This document shows positions 25,701 through 47,181 of a stretch of 64,000 nucleotides of DNA, in pieces. The DNA is taken from positions 8,424,553 to 8,488,552 of the forward strand of contig CM024172.1 in assembly GCA_013433145.1 (NCBI GenBank). Direction: 5' to 3'. Under the pieces are notes generated by a model that saw only the letters and a list, made by a program, of their open reading frames with translations, made no database searches and had not been told where the DNA came from. Origin of the DNA: Ascaris suum (taxonomy: Eukaryota > Nematoda > Chromadorea > Rhabditida > Ascarididae). A program made the translations under genes and the position numbers. Position 1 is the first letter of the stretch. Each line of letters opens with the position of its first letter.

Positions 25701-28700
25701 AGTATTCACAAGTGACAATGATCCTTGTGGATTACTCAAGGTAATAGCTGATTTAGTGTGATTACTTCATTTCAGCTTGTTGCACCCCCATGTGCTTTCA
25801 CCAATATTCCATAAAAACCTGATTTCAAAGAAATAAACTGAATATTTCACTTTTCCAGCTTTGAAGGTTAGAAATATGGTCACCGATGCATCTTTTATAT
25901 CATCCAGGGATGTAACACAATGCTTCGATGACAATTTACCGTTGACAGCTCGTGCACTTCTCGGAATAGTTAACTGCCGCTTTTGTTTAGACAACTAAAG
26001 GATATTAATACTTCATTTCTCCTTCACTGAATCCGAAAATTATTCCACTTTAGATAACTGCCAAATAAAATATCTCGGAAAAGGACATCTAGCCCAGTGC
26101 CACCTACACAAACGAAGAATAAGCTCACATTGCCTTGACACTCTCCAAAATTAATATTATGGGATTTCTTAGAACGCACAATGGACAAATCCTTATAACA
26201 GCGGACGAAAAGGGGAAACTCATAATGTGGTATTCAAGTGCAAAGTATCATAATCAACGAAAAAACCTTGAGCACGTTTGACGACCCGATCGATGTGTCG
26301 CTGTTTGGCAAATTATCAGCGCTCACCTGAAACAAAAATAATCAAGGCACAGATGCAAGCAGGCACTGGCGGAGAAAGCTTCGCTAACATTGGCTCATTA
26401 TTCTTTAGCCAGAAAACAGAAGTCTGCAAACTTAAGCAGCTACATCTAAGAGATGGTTTCCTGTGGGCGTCGAACTTGTGCCTTTTAAAACGGCACATTC
26501 CCACTTGCCATTCAATCGTTCTTAATTGGTCGAAAAGTGCTAGTTAACAAAATTAAGACTTTATACGTTGCTCCAACTGTAACAAGTGACAAAATAAAAA
26601 ACTCTCCTGTGACAAAGAGTATTTCCATCGGAGTTAAATTTATTTTTGATGCATAGCAGTTGGCTGGCCAGATCAAAATCCAGTCATCAGGCTTGATTAA
26701 ATAAAGAATTTCCGAGTTAAGTGGGTTCTTTCGGAAATATTCTGTGCGGGATTCCAAAAGACACTCTTTATCTTCAAAATTTCTTAAATTCTTCCATCAG
26801 CCATTCAAGACCAAAAAACTAATAAATACTCATGTCGGGAAATAACTTTTACAAAAAGATCACTCTTCAGATGTCATTTGTCCTTCTCCCTCTCCCCTCG
26901 CGTCCCATTCCTTGCCTTCCCAACACGTCTCACCATGCTTTCAATGGAAAGCTGAATTCCATATTCTACTATCTCATGCAGATTACAAAAAAGAAGCGAC
27001 ACTAGTGCCACTAAGGGTGACACAAATGTTGCCGGATTGCCTGCCACACTCCCGCTGACGACTCGACTGATTCTGATATTTTCATTTTCGAATGATGAAA
27101 TTTTGAACGCTTTGTTTAATTTGTTACGTCAAAAGCGAATCTGCTCGTTTTCTTCAACCACGTCCTCAATGCCCTAAAGAAACAGTGCCAATACGACATC
27201 ATTTCCGCACATTCGCACATATATAAATACGCATTCACGCGCATGCAAACGCGCACAATGATTTAGTCGATCGTGTATTTGCCACGATAGGTTGGTAACA
27301 GTGCTACTCAAACTTCTACAGAGCATCAATCCGTCCAACATAGATGCTTGGAGCATTACAGACATGCTCGTACAACTTATGTCAGCCGACCCTGGAGAAG
27401 TTCCCCACCTCTTCCCTACCTAACTAGAAATATCAACTCGTCAGAATATGCAGCGAGGATCCTTGGAAATGGTATCGCTTACGAACATTCCGCACCTTTA
27501 CCAACGTTCTCATGAATGGTGGCGTTTTAGAAATGCGGTCTTTACAATAGCAGAATGAAATCAGATTGGTACCATTGTTACAGGTTTTAAAAGGATCACC
27601 TTCCGAGTGCCTCATTTGACATGATTATTCAATAGACTACCTCCTTCTAATTCTTCAAGCGGAAAAATAAATGGGAAAGCGGCCCTCAACTCATTCGGCT
27701 TCGCAGTTCTACACGCATATAACGCTTTCCCTACAGAAATTGTACAGGCAGAAAATTTCATAATATCGGTTAGCAATCGAACTCGTGCGAACATTCGCCA
27801 GTATCGAATCCCTGAGGAATGCCGACTTCTCATGCCTCAGTTCTTCTTTGCGAATATGCACTCCGTTATGGCCAAATCGCTCGCTACAATCTGTCGTACT
27901 AAACTGTACACTTTCCTCAAATCTTTTACGACAGCTTTGATGTTCTATTTTTCAGCCTTTTTTCCACGTTGTAAGCGAAAGTATATCTTGCCTTTTTTAT
28001 TGAAATAAATATTTACTCATTTATACCTAACTGAACATTACGACACCATATTCATATAATTAGTTTATTCAAATATTGTTTATTGAAAGAAACTGCGAGC
28101 AGGCCACGAATCGAACGAATTTAGAATCATTCTAGGGAAGCTAGCACAACATGCGGTTTTGCAATAACCCATCCGAACAATCAGCCTTGTAAGTCGTGAA
28201 TAAAGAAAAAACGCTAAATGATGCCTGCAGATTTAGCTGTCGAGTCAGACCTGCAGCAATATCCTGCAAAAAAGTCGGTCTTCTCCCACCCAGTCGCTGC
28301 AAAATACGTGCAGACTTTTATCCGCTTAAAATTTCTACACATAGCTGGATCCCCTATAGCTCATATTATATTCAGAGATTTCGTAACTCTACCTTCAGTG
28401 TCTCTCGACAGATAACGACTGCTGCTACGACCACTTGTCAATATTCAATTGATTGAAGCTATTTTTATCGAAAAGTGACCATAAAGGAGAGATGGCCCGA
28501 TGCCCACATATACGGATGAAGAAGTAAGAGGGAGTGAAAGAAAGAGGGTGAAGAACGGGGAGGAAGGTGTGCCCGAAGCACCCAACATTTTCTTGCAAAG
28601 AAACGAAGGAGTATACCGGGTGCCCATCTCCAATGAGGGCGGTTATGGGAAAGGGGGATGAGGCAGAAGAAGACATTCGAAGTATCATTCAGTGTCCTCC

Positions 28701-29744
28701 TATCCATAAATAAGGCAGAAAAAAAAGGAACAAATAGCACACCTGTACCATGACGTTCGTCGTTTGCGAATTGTCTGCAAGTAGAGAATAAGAATGTGCA
28801 GCGTGGAACGTAGGACGAGACTGAAAAAAAAGAGAATTGCCGACTCACCTTGATGTTCATATCGCGCAAATAAACAACGCATAACGCAAAACAAACACAT
28901 ATACACAGGCACACCAATACACAAAGTTCCACTTTTCAATGCCCTATTATTTACTCACTACTGATAAATCACTAAACGTCATCTATTGAATAGATTTCCA
29001 TTCATCAAAAGACAAAAAATATATCAAAAACAGGTCGATTTGGTTGCAGTTATAAACATATCCGTACTTCGTTGCCTCACTTTTTTTCAGTAACCTTTGA
29101 TTCAACATCAAATCCTCTGTTCAAGACCTAAATTATGCAAAAGACCTGTTGCACTATTAGCATAACTCCCTTTGATACTCAAACGATGCAGTTCAGTAAC
29201 TATCGGATTTAACTGGTCAATGAAATTTATTGCAAGCAATCGATGAGCATTTACATGAGCAGTTTAGTGTTCGGAGTCCATTGCCGTCCTCCTTCCCCTC
29301 CCGCGGCCGACCCGGTAAAACAGGAAAGAATTAATGCCAAAAACTAAAGCACACTAGTCTCAACAGCTTCACTACGCAGCACACATATGTCAAAAACGCA
29401 TACTGCTCCGCTTCTCATTTCCTGTTACTTTTACAACAAGAAAGTGGCTTTCACTACAATTCCTTATAGAACACAACATTATCACAGTCCCCTCTCAGTG
29501 GCCAAAAGCGAATATCCTTTCCTTGCAAGCAGTTCCAAAATTTTGCTACCGCGTGCAAGCAGATTCGTTTAGCAGGAATATGCATCTTGGATTTCAGCCC
29601 CTATTTCTGTACCAAAAAAGTTGCCAGAAATACGCCAACGGTGCAACTTTTCGAAAATTATTCCTTTTGCAGCTTCCCATGAAAACAATACCGCACGATA
29701 TCATGAACGATGCGAAAAATCTCGTAACAGAATCGAACGTCTTC
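22724..29744. other. Long gene-poor stretch
   Basis: Scattered frames of up to about 155 codons occur (for example 23642-23950 plus, 25767-25994 minus, 28465-28932 minus). None has an ATG, a domain and a consistent splice context together. No repeats worth naming were seen. Confidence 0.5.
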
Positions 29745-29890
29745 CAACTTTCCGCCTCCGCAGGGCCCCCGCTTTCCAAAACTCCTCCGCCCACCCATAG
29801 GGGTTTCTGAGAACTCAAACTCCTCTGCGGGGGATCTCGCGAGGCGAAAAACCCCTCCCCCCACGTGGGTGCTTCATCAACTACCACGTT
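29745..29890. repeat. GC-rich dispersed repeat, probable copy 3
   Basis: A C/G-rich island containing CTCCGCAGGGCCCCCGC and CTCGCGAGGCG. AGGGCCCCCGCTTTCCAAAACT at 29762-29783 resembles 22023-22045. The match is short, so family membership is tentative. The open frame across it reflects low stop density in GC-rich sequence. Confidence 0.35.
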
Positions 29891-32800
29891 GAGACCACTG
29901 CGAAAGAGGCTCACTTCTAAACACTAAATTGTGCAGTAATCAAGTATGAGCTGCAAGCAAAATAAAAAGCAGAGAAAACGTTGAGCAGGAATGGTACAAA
30001 TCTTTCACAGCTGCCATCCGTGCACTCACAAGACAGTGTTACTTTCTCAGATGAATTGGCGTTCGCGTACAGAGAGTAGTTGCAACATCATATTTGGGTA
30101 GAACTAAACCACAATTTTCACAGCAATTCCATATGGAGGTGAAACAACAATATTATTTGGAAAATCACAGTGCTTGCACACTATACGATGCCTTTATGGT
30201 GCATAACGCCCAGATATGGTGATAATGAATGCATAAAGACATATAAATATGAAAGAATTGATGGAGGATGCAGCTTGAAATCTCTATGCTCTCATCATTT
30301 CTTTGTCAAAGAGTAATGAGCCAACGCAATGCGGGACATTGTCGTTGTGGCCTTCCATTGATGGTGAGCCGTTACCTTCGTCTCTATATGAAAATATGTA
30401 CTGTTACCCGTTTGAGGGGTCTTTTTTTCGCATATTCTCTTTATTCTCCTTACTGTTTCGTTTAGGAATATAGCTGACATGTGGCATTGCTTTGCTTGGT
30501 AATGTACACGCATTTTGGTAATGTTGTACAGACATACGCATTTCTGCTATTCTTTCTCTACATCTACACCTACAGAGGGAATGGGTGCAATAGAAAATGT
30601 TATAGCCGATCCCTTAAGTTTTCCACAGTCGCATAATTACGCGTTCTGAGAATAACTCATCATCGTCGGCAACGCTAATCATCTCATCGGCAATTGTCTG
30701 GGCAGCAGTTTCTTCAAGATAAGACTCATGATAGTCTCCAGTCTTATCGTAACTTCCGCTCGACTTCATGCAGCCGAAATGAATTATAGGGTGTACGCAG
30801 TTAACTCAAATTTTATTATCAATTTAAAGGCATTTAAGGAAGTGGAAGAGGCCATAAAACCGCAGGGTTAGCGACTGCGCAGCACATTTTGCAGCCTTGC
30901 TCACTGTGGCACGCAACGATGCTTTACCTCATAGATGCTCTCATAACGTTTGGCACTAACGCTCCTCCTATGGGACGAAATTCTTCTGTGAGCGAGGAAT
31001 CTTACGTTACCATCTCTTGCTACCTCGTCGTCGCATGAAAAAAGTAGCCATTGATGTATTTACTATAAAAGATGATTTCTTCATACAGACGCTCCAACGA
31101 CTGAGCCCTGAGAAACGTCGTACGCTCTTTGGATCTTCGGCTAGACGCCTTTCGCGCGTTCTCATGAAAACCGATTAAGGAAAGCGCACCACGGAAGCGC
31201 AGAATAATCTCACTCCACTCCGCTTTTTCCTATCCCTTCCCAGCAGATAAGAGTTTCACGGCCCATTCGATGAGTCATCGTTACTGTGACAGCACACCAG
31301 TGAAAGAAAACCTCCAGCTCACATCAGCCCAAGTACCTTATAGCACAAATCAGAGACTTAAAAAAAAATATCACCTGTCCGCACCAAAAATGTGACCGAA
31401 AGATCAGTGCCGTACAATGACGCGCATGCTAAATGCTACGCTATTTGTTAATTTCGACGATTTAACATGTCAACTCATAATAGGGCTCAATCAATGGATT
31501 CACACTGAATGATGATTGAAAATTGGGAATGGCAGATAATCTATACCAACACATAAATTCCATTTCACTTAACTGAGTCATTCATGGAGTAACACTTGCA
31601 ATAGATGCATAGAAAGAAGGCGGACCACTGAATTTCGCATTATAAGAAAAACAAAAAAAAAAAGAAATGATAAGTTTCGAGCTTGATCCCCATAGATGAC
31701 AAGAAACGTTTCATATTTTGTTACTCGTTACTTATTTTTCAAATATATGGTACCGAAGAAGACTGTCATTAACGATCGAATGCAAAGCAATAATCGTTAT
31801 TTTCCAGGCATCGCAAAAATTTATCGAATGTAGCGATGGCAAGTAACGTCAATCTTCATTATCAAAATGGTTTAGCCATAAACAAACAGCACTATAGTTT
31901 TCTTTTCAGAAGGAAAAGTTCTTCAGTGTGAATTAAATTTCGCGAGAAGGAGGATAATAAAATCGAGACAAATCCAACAGCCTCGGACCTGTTGTGAATC
32001 ACCATACCTCAGCTGCATTCCCCATTCTAGCGACATTCTTCATGAGAAATGTAATATCGCGATGTAGTACTTGCGTGCAATCGTAAGGTAAGCTTCGAAG
32101 TTGATAGATCAGCCTGAAAGCTCATTTCACCGTGTGCACTGCACCTCTCTTATATTGAGAACACAGCCTCAACGGAGCGAACCAACAAATAGATACAATG
32201 TTAGTGCAACGCGTTTAGAGATGCAAACTTGCAAAGCCGCATAAAAGGAAATCGCTCACTGAAGCCTTTCTTATATGAGTGCTCAGATCAGTTGAAACAA
32301 GGACGCATTATTTCACATGCTCAATTAGCCATTGGCGATTTATGTAACTGGCTGGTCCGATAAGAACATTTCGAAACGCATATTCCGTCAGCTCTTCTGC
32401 TGCACTTTTCCATTTGTCTTCCTATGCTTACGTTCAATAAATGTTGGAAATTCTGTGTTGCATGAATCAGCACTCGTTTTGCACCACATGCAATTTATTA
32501 CTTGTCACAATAAGCGGACAGTGTGCACTGGTGACAACAATTTGCGCAAAACCAACAACACCCATTCTGCCAAAGATGACCCCGTATAAAAAACGTGTTA
32601 TTTTTATGCTCATACAGGCCTGAAATATGTCTATGTGAAGAAATGCAGTTATACGTCACTCCAATAGTTTGTAGTCGGCTACGGTTTCATGAAGCTCGCG
32701 ATTATTTCGTACAGCTGCGCACGTAGCCTCGGAACTGGCTTACGTTAGCAGGTGAGGCAATCGCGGCAGTTCAAAGAAACTTTTGGAGTGACGAACATCG

Positions 32801-34487
32801 ACGAACCACAGCAAAAAACACAGAAACATGAACATGCCTGTAGAATTTAAAGTGGGGAGAGGAGGTTATGGAAAGTGTTAAACAAGCAAGCAGCAAAAAC
32901 AACAGTAAAAACGTGAAGGACTCCAGAACCGTCATAGACAAAAATTACGAGCCCCTAAAAAACTCCCTCCGCCAATACTCTGAAATGGCAAGCTGAGTGC
33001 GGAACCTCAGAACGTTCGTTATACATCCAAACCATCCATCAACAACGACACCTACCAACTCCAGTAGCCGCACTTGTTCATCACAGTGGGTCGCTGACGA
33101 GCGTTTAATCATCCCGGCAAACAATTTTGAAAGGTTTACATGGAATAGAATGTGTAGAAGTAATGCAGAGAATTATAAAAAGCATTTTTCATTTGCGAAG
33201 TTTATGAAATGAGATCAAAAAATTGAATGTTCTCAACTATTTTATTAAGTGTGCCAAATTCGTACGAAGAGGCCAATCGGCTATTGAACAGATGACTTTT
33301 AGTGTTCGGTCGATTGCCCCAGAGGCTGACCTTTAGTGGTCGACGATTGATAGGTCGGATAAACAATACAATATAGTTGGATGAATGCGTATACATGCGG
33401 AATATGTACGACTTTAGATATGCGGCTAGCGAAACGACCGGATCGAAACCTTCCAGCAATTATGTTCGCCTAATGCGATTAAATAAAGCCACTTGACATT
33501 GGCAAGAAATTACCTCAAGGTTGCAAATGATGAAAAACCGAAGTGAAAAGTGATTGATAAAAATGATCTATAAAAAGCTCAGGGATGTGACGCTACGAAA
33601 CTGTTGCCACTGTCCGAAGTAGAAATGATACAGTTTGACTAACACGGCAATAATCAATTAGTTGGTATGGAATTGACGATATATTAAATATAGAATCGAT
33701 AATATATTTTATTTCATTCAGTTATTAAAAATCACTATATTGCTACTGCAATTCCCTGATAATCACACTATCGTACTTCAGCCGGTTTATATTCTATCTA
33801 ACTAACATCAGTATGTGGATGTTTTGAGTAAATATTCCTTAAAACAACGAAAAGGTTCAATAAAACGCATAAAAGCTTCTGTCAGCACAGTGAAAAGAGT
33901 AGCAAAATGTATCTCATGAAAGAGGTGTTTAGAGGAAAAATGAGAAAATGTTAACAAATTACTGATGCAAAAAATATAAATCAATTTGATTTATCGACCG
34001 ATTAAGCCGACTCGCGTCTCAATAAGAGATTTTTGGAATAATATTTCGATCTCTTTTCACATTTTATAAAAAAGAAATCCTATTCCAAAGAAAAGAAAAA
34101 ACTATGTTAGAAAATCAAATGTTGAGAATAATATAATTCATTTACGACAATTCAGAACTGCCGTAATCGTTTTCTTATATTCAATAATGCAATGAAATGC
34201 ACAACTCGAAAAGCGTATGTAGTCGTTGTTGATTGCTCCTATGATTAATCGCTCATATAGCCTATATGTTTTCTTGCGTGTGTAAATATATACTACAAAA
34301 AATGCACCATATAAACGCCAAAGATAGCATCTGCGAATAACATTTGCTCATAACGCTGCAAAATTACACGGACAATATATAAATAAGAAATGGCTAAAGA
34401 TAGAGTTTAACTTCGCTCGAGTTATGATAGAATAGATGACGTGAGGAAAGATCACTGTTGGAATTGAACTTTGCCTATGCACTTCTT
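29891..34487. other. Intergenic, no gene seen
   Basis: AT-rich, with no open frame over 85 codons and no recognisable motif. Confidence 0.6.
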
Positions 34488-34509
34488 CCCCCCCCCCCCC
34501 CCCCCCCCC
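34488..34509 (+). repeat. Poly-C tract (22 C)
   Basis: An uninterrupted run of 22 cytosines, unusual in AT-rich DNA and prone to sequencing length error. Confidence 0.97.
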
Positions 34510-34809
34510 TCCCGTTTCGATTCTCGGCTACTTTTTTTTTCAAAAAATGAGACCTGCATCTTTCTCAGGAAGGGTCTCAAAATGTATTATAGAGAAACTG
34601 AAACAATATAATATGGCGAAATTATTCTAAGCCATAATAAACCATATTCGGATTTGCACGCTTCCTGTTCTGTAGTTTTTACCGTTTCAACCAATACCAC
34701 TTGAAATAGACTTTTCCTGTTGCTAAATGCACCCGTATCTCTGCTCTTTCCCCTTCTCCCCTTCCTCACTACTTCGCCACCCCCTGCACTAATCTTCTTG
34801 AAGAATCCA

Positions 34810-36028
34810 TCAATCGTCGACCTGGACCGAATGCTGTTCTCCCGATTTAGTAGTGCTGTATGTTTGCATAACGTACGTATGCATTGTTTGTTTCTGTTGT
34901 GCCCTTCGAATGTTTATTTGTGCAGCACTTGGAGTCATCTGTGTACGCTCGCTGTGTTCCCAAAGAGTAACTAACGAACACGTCTGCGTTGCAGCATAAA
35001 CAATGCCCATCGTTGCGTTCAACTACAAAATAAACATCTCTATTCCTCTATTCCTACTTAGATCTCACTTCACATTTATTGCACTGATCATCTGCAAACT
35101 ACTGGAAAATTTCATCTTAGCGAAGCCGCCACTACGTCAACGCGAAGTTTGCATGTCGCGCTCTCTTTCCATGCCTACGGCAGTTTCAATTCACCTGCCA
35201 TGTTCCAAAATTTCACCCAATACGTCCAACTCCATAAGTTTCAATTCGCCAATTCTTTTCCAAATAACGATGGAGCAAAATTGGCAGGCAGACATACCAA
35301 CGAGCAATATGTATACACACAGCAACAAGTAATACGCTCTCCTTTTCATGCTACAATCTGCACAAACAACATCTAACAAAGTTTTGCTCACACTGACTTT
35401 TCACCTTTATATCTGCAAACCACTTTCGTTCTATAGGCGATCGGGTGGAGTTCCTAGAACCAGTTTCAGTTGGTGATTGATAAAATTCGATCAACTGCAT
35501 AGCAGAAATGTATACCGCGGATTCTTAACCGCTTTGCTGATCATTGTTGCAAGAGATTTGCTCAATAAGCGCAGTTTGCAAAACCTTACAGCGCCAAGCT
35601 GCTGTGGCAAGACCTACTCGCTTGAACATGACAGTGGGATGGATTTTGTAATGCAGACGGATTGCTGAAAGAAAACGTTGAACTTCCGCTGAAATTGCTC
35701 GCTCGTTCGCCTCTCTTTTGACCATTTCTCCCTGGAGTTTTTCGATTAGGTGCATGCGACCACGCCTGTCGCTGGACATCTCAACACCTTATCGTCATTT
35801 CAAATGGCACAACGAGATAGGCACATTAGCTTCATAGGCTCTGGTGGCGCAAGTAGTTACAGATTTCAAAATTGACTCGCGTTCGTGTAGCGCTAAAATA
35901 TTTCATAACAGTTCGTGTAAGCTATCCATTACCCCTTCTTCTTTACCCCAAAATTTGCTCGTCACATCGATGCAGCGCATTACCTTCGTTTTTCTCCGGT
36001 ACGCCTCTTAGAACAGATCTCGACCCAC
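34810..36028 (-). CDS. Candidate multi-exon gene, strand uncertain, unidentified
   Basis: A splice-consistent minus-strand model can be built: ATG at 35779 to 35590 (donor GTAAGG), 35357-35195 (acceptor TTTGTGCAG, donor GTGAAT), 35101-35074 (acceptor ATTTTCCAG), 35022-34810 with a TGA stop. That totals 594 nt, 197 aa. It has a charged helical N-terminal part (EKLQGEMVKREANERAISAE) and one hydrophobic segment (YYLLLCVYILLVG). Further in-frame pieces lie upstream at 35796-35892 and 35984-36028. Against it, the start codon has no good acceptor, and the plus strand is also open here (ATG at 35003, 109 aa, preceded by GCGTTGCAG). No family is recognised. Confidence 0.2.
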
Positions 36029-44733
<8,705 letters not shown>

Positions 44734-45325
44734 TTAGTGTGGTGAGAGACTATATTCCGAACAATTCAGAGAACCACTGTCCCCAAAGGTTCGTGAACAA
44801 ACAATAGAAGTGAAGAAAAAAACACGAAAAATATGATTAGTGTTAAAAATTAGGCCTACGTCCCTGTTGTTGATCGATGTCGCCCGAGCTGCCGCAAAAG
44901 GGTGGGTGTGTTGCAATAAGTTACGAATTGCGCAACACTTTATTGCAAAATGTAATTTTTTAAAACTGCAAAGAACATTTTCTCCAAGATGCAATGCATC
45001 AGTAATCTCGCTATTCACTTTCGCAGTAACTAAAATCACACAAGCGAAAGCTGTGTGAAGCAGTCAGTATATAACTCGAGAATAAACAACATAATAATTA
45101 AGCTTTTCATCAGTTGCAAATCATTTCTCGAGGGCAAACAATGCGGATGCTTTCCTGCAAAAATCGTCAACATCTCATCCGCATTTGCATCACTGCAAGA
45201 TTTCGATGAGCTATTTGGTCGCTGAGTGGAGATGCGCCAGAGAAGTTCGCGCAATATGCGCGACTGAACATCAGAAGGTGAAATGATGACGGGCTTAAAC
45301 GGTGTAATTAATCTTTATGCAAACC
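44734..45325 (-). pseudogene. Two overlapping minus-strand frames, possible exons or decayed gene
   Basis: One frame is open from 45325 to a TGA at 45036 (about 96 codons; contains SRILRELLWRISTQRPNSSS). A second frame is open from about 45070 to 44734 (contains NSEITDALHLGENVLC). GTGATTTTAG, a fair acceptor, sits where the second begins. The two could be exons joined by a small intron or one frame broken by an indel. No ATG-led start and no domain are recognised. Confidence 0.18.
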
Positions 45326-45559
45326 GTATTTAGAAAGCGGCTGCTTCGGTTGCTGCAAGATTACGCAAAACCTAAATTCGCTCTCGGGGACTTCTCTATG
45401 GATAAAAGTGCAGTAGGCGCAGAAAAAAATACTCGCAAGGAAATTATCACGTAAGAAATAATTTTAATCGCCTATGAAATTTTACCGGCACTGCATCAAA
45501 AATATCTGGGGCGGCAACAAAGATTTTCCATGGTAAGCCTTAAATGAAGCAATCTACAG

Positions 45560-45752
45560 CTGAAACTATGCCTAAGAAGTGAAATAACTAAAACTTTTAA
45601 TGGACAAGCACTGCCGACAACAGGTGAAGAACATGCTTCCGATATTCTTTTTACACAGAAAACCATTGTATTTCCGAAACGCATCGAAGTTTTAGAGAAG
45701 AGGACCCTCAATGGCACGCTATCATCCAGTTCTTCCTATTCGCTCCTTTCAT
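45560..45752 (+). CDS. Possible exon, unidentified
   Basis: The frame is open from an ATCTACAG acceptor (ending at 45559) to a TAA at 45750-45752, with an internal CAG|GTGAAG donor at 45623/45624. The content is polar (PTTGEEHASDILFTQKTIVF). It might be upstream of the 46.8 kb exon on the same strand. Support is compositional only. Confidence 0.17.
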
Positions 45753-46807
45753 AAACAATTGATTTTTGCCATAAAGGGCTTTCAATTATTTTCTTCAATT
45801 CCACGACACAGAATCAACACCCGGAAATAAATCAACGAATATCTATTAAATCACATAAAACTCGCAAATGTTAGAAAAGAATTCGAACTAAATCACTAAC
45901 GTAACTTTCATAGCATCTATCGTGTTTCCTATAAGTTCACCATCAAAACTGACTAATAATAAATCGACGAAAAATAAAGAAAAGATATTGTCGGAATAAT
46001 AACCATTTTGCGTTCAAGTGTCTATGCATTAAAAGATGCTGCTTTGGCTTGATTCGACAATCAACGTTCTCCGAAATCCGTCACATTTATCTCCTGTAAG
46101 CTGAATAATCAAGCACTGAATTGAATTATACTGGGGGTTTAATTACTTTACATAGGCGGAGCAAAAAGTAAAGAAGAGGTGCAAAGAGGGGATTAAACAC
46201 CAACATAAAACATCAATCGAGCATTCGACTGACAGCAGAAAGCGTTAGTTTATCGCGAAACTGTTTTAAGTAATGCAATCTACAAGTAATCTCGACGACG
46301 AACGGGCAACAGCCTTTTGATCTTTCATTATGAAATGATATAAAAGTAGACTCGTTTAATACTGCTCAAAATTAATAATCACACATTGGATTTTTCAACA
46401 GCTATTACACACATCACATAGTTGGACACTGCGGATATGGCAGAGCAATACTGTAGAAAGAGTGGGCGGGCTGAGGCCTCGTAGCTAAATGCTACAGTTG
46501 CATAGTTACCGCTAATTTGAATAGCACGCCTACTGTGGCCAGCGGCACCTGTACGGGTACTGCCGACCTGTGCTCTTTACTTTCGTGGACTCCTGCAACT
46601 TGAGACAGTTTTATTCCAAGATAACAGTCGAGATTGTCTTGAGAGTTCATCAGAACCAGTCACTGGAATCAAGTTGTCCAGTTCGAAAGCTACCCGGTGC
46701 ACGACTGAAGTTAGAATCAGGGATTTCGATTTCGCGGGACGCCCAGCCAAAACAGATGCAGCACACCTTTTTAACTTAGAGATCAAAGGTTAACTCTCCA
46801 ATTTCAG

Positions 46808-47030
46808 GATGCGAGCTAAAATTAGGCGAGAAGGAAATGCCAGTTACGGTCAAAATTTTAGAAATTTTGAACACGAGTCACTCGACAACGAGTGAAAACA
46901 ACGTTAGCAGTAGCAACTGTAACCTCAGTGTGCAATTATCACCTTCAATGCACTGTGACAATTCGATAAGAGATGTCATAAGAGAAACCAAAACTGGATT
47001 TAAGGACATGAAACGGGGAAAAAGCTGTCG
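46808..47030 (+). CDS. Candidate internal exon, 73 codons, unidentified
   Basis: A consensus acceptor (CCAATTTCAG) and a consensus donor (TGTCG|GTAAGAG) bracket 223 nt that are fully open in one frame (phase 2 in, phase 2 out). The peptide begins CELKLGEKEMPVTVKILEIL and is polar and Ser/Asn-rich. Another open frame precedes it (to about 46792), and a different frame follows (to about 47181, containing VVTPEYSIILKQ). A good acceptor (TTTTCACTGCAG) at about 47148 would give a short terminal exon. Alternatively the successive frames are one indel-broken frame; the IRDVIRETKTG stretch weakly recalls the start of a non-LTR reverse transcriptase. No catalytic motif is present. Confidence 0.3.
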
Positions 47031-47181
47031 GTAAGAGGGTTTCAATACGAATTAATTCATCAGCTGTCGTCACACCAGAATACAGCATTATTCTAAAGCA
47101 AATTACGCAACATTCCAAACAAAGCGATCTTTTCACTGCAGAAATGAAAGAAATGCCTACGTGTAGCAGAATCAAGCAAAC

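Noticed and set aside
28465..28939. Cys-rich hydrophobic start with an AAG|GTGAGT donor on the minus strand
   Set aside because: There is no ATG in frame (stops directly upstream) and downstream exons could be fitted only by free choice of tiny exons.
29594..29914. 106-codon minus-strand frame
   Set aside because: It lies on the GC-rich repeat, where stops are rare; no start or domain.
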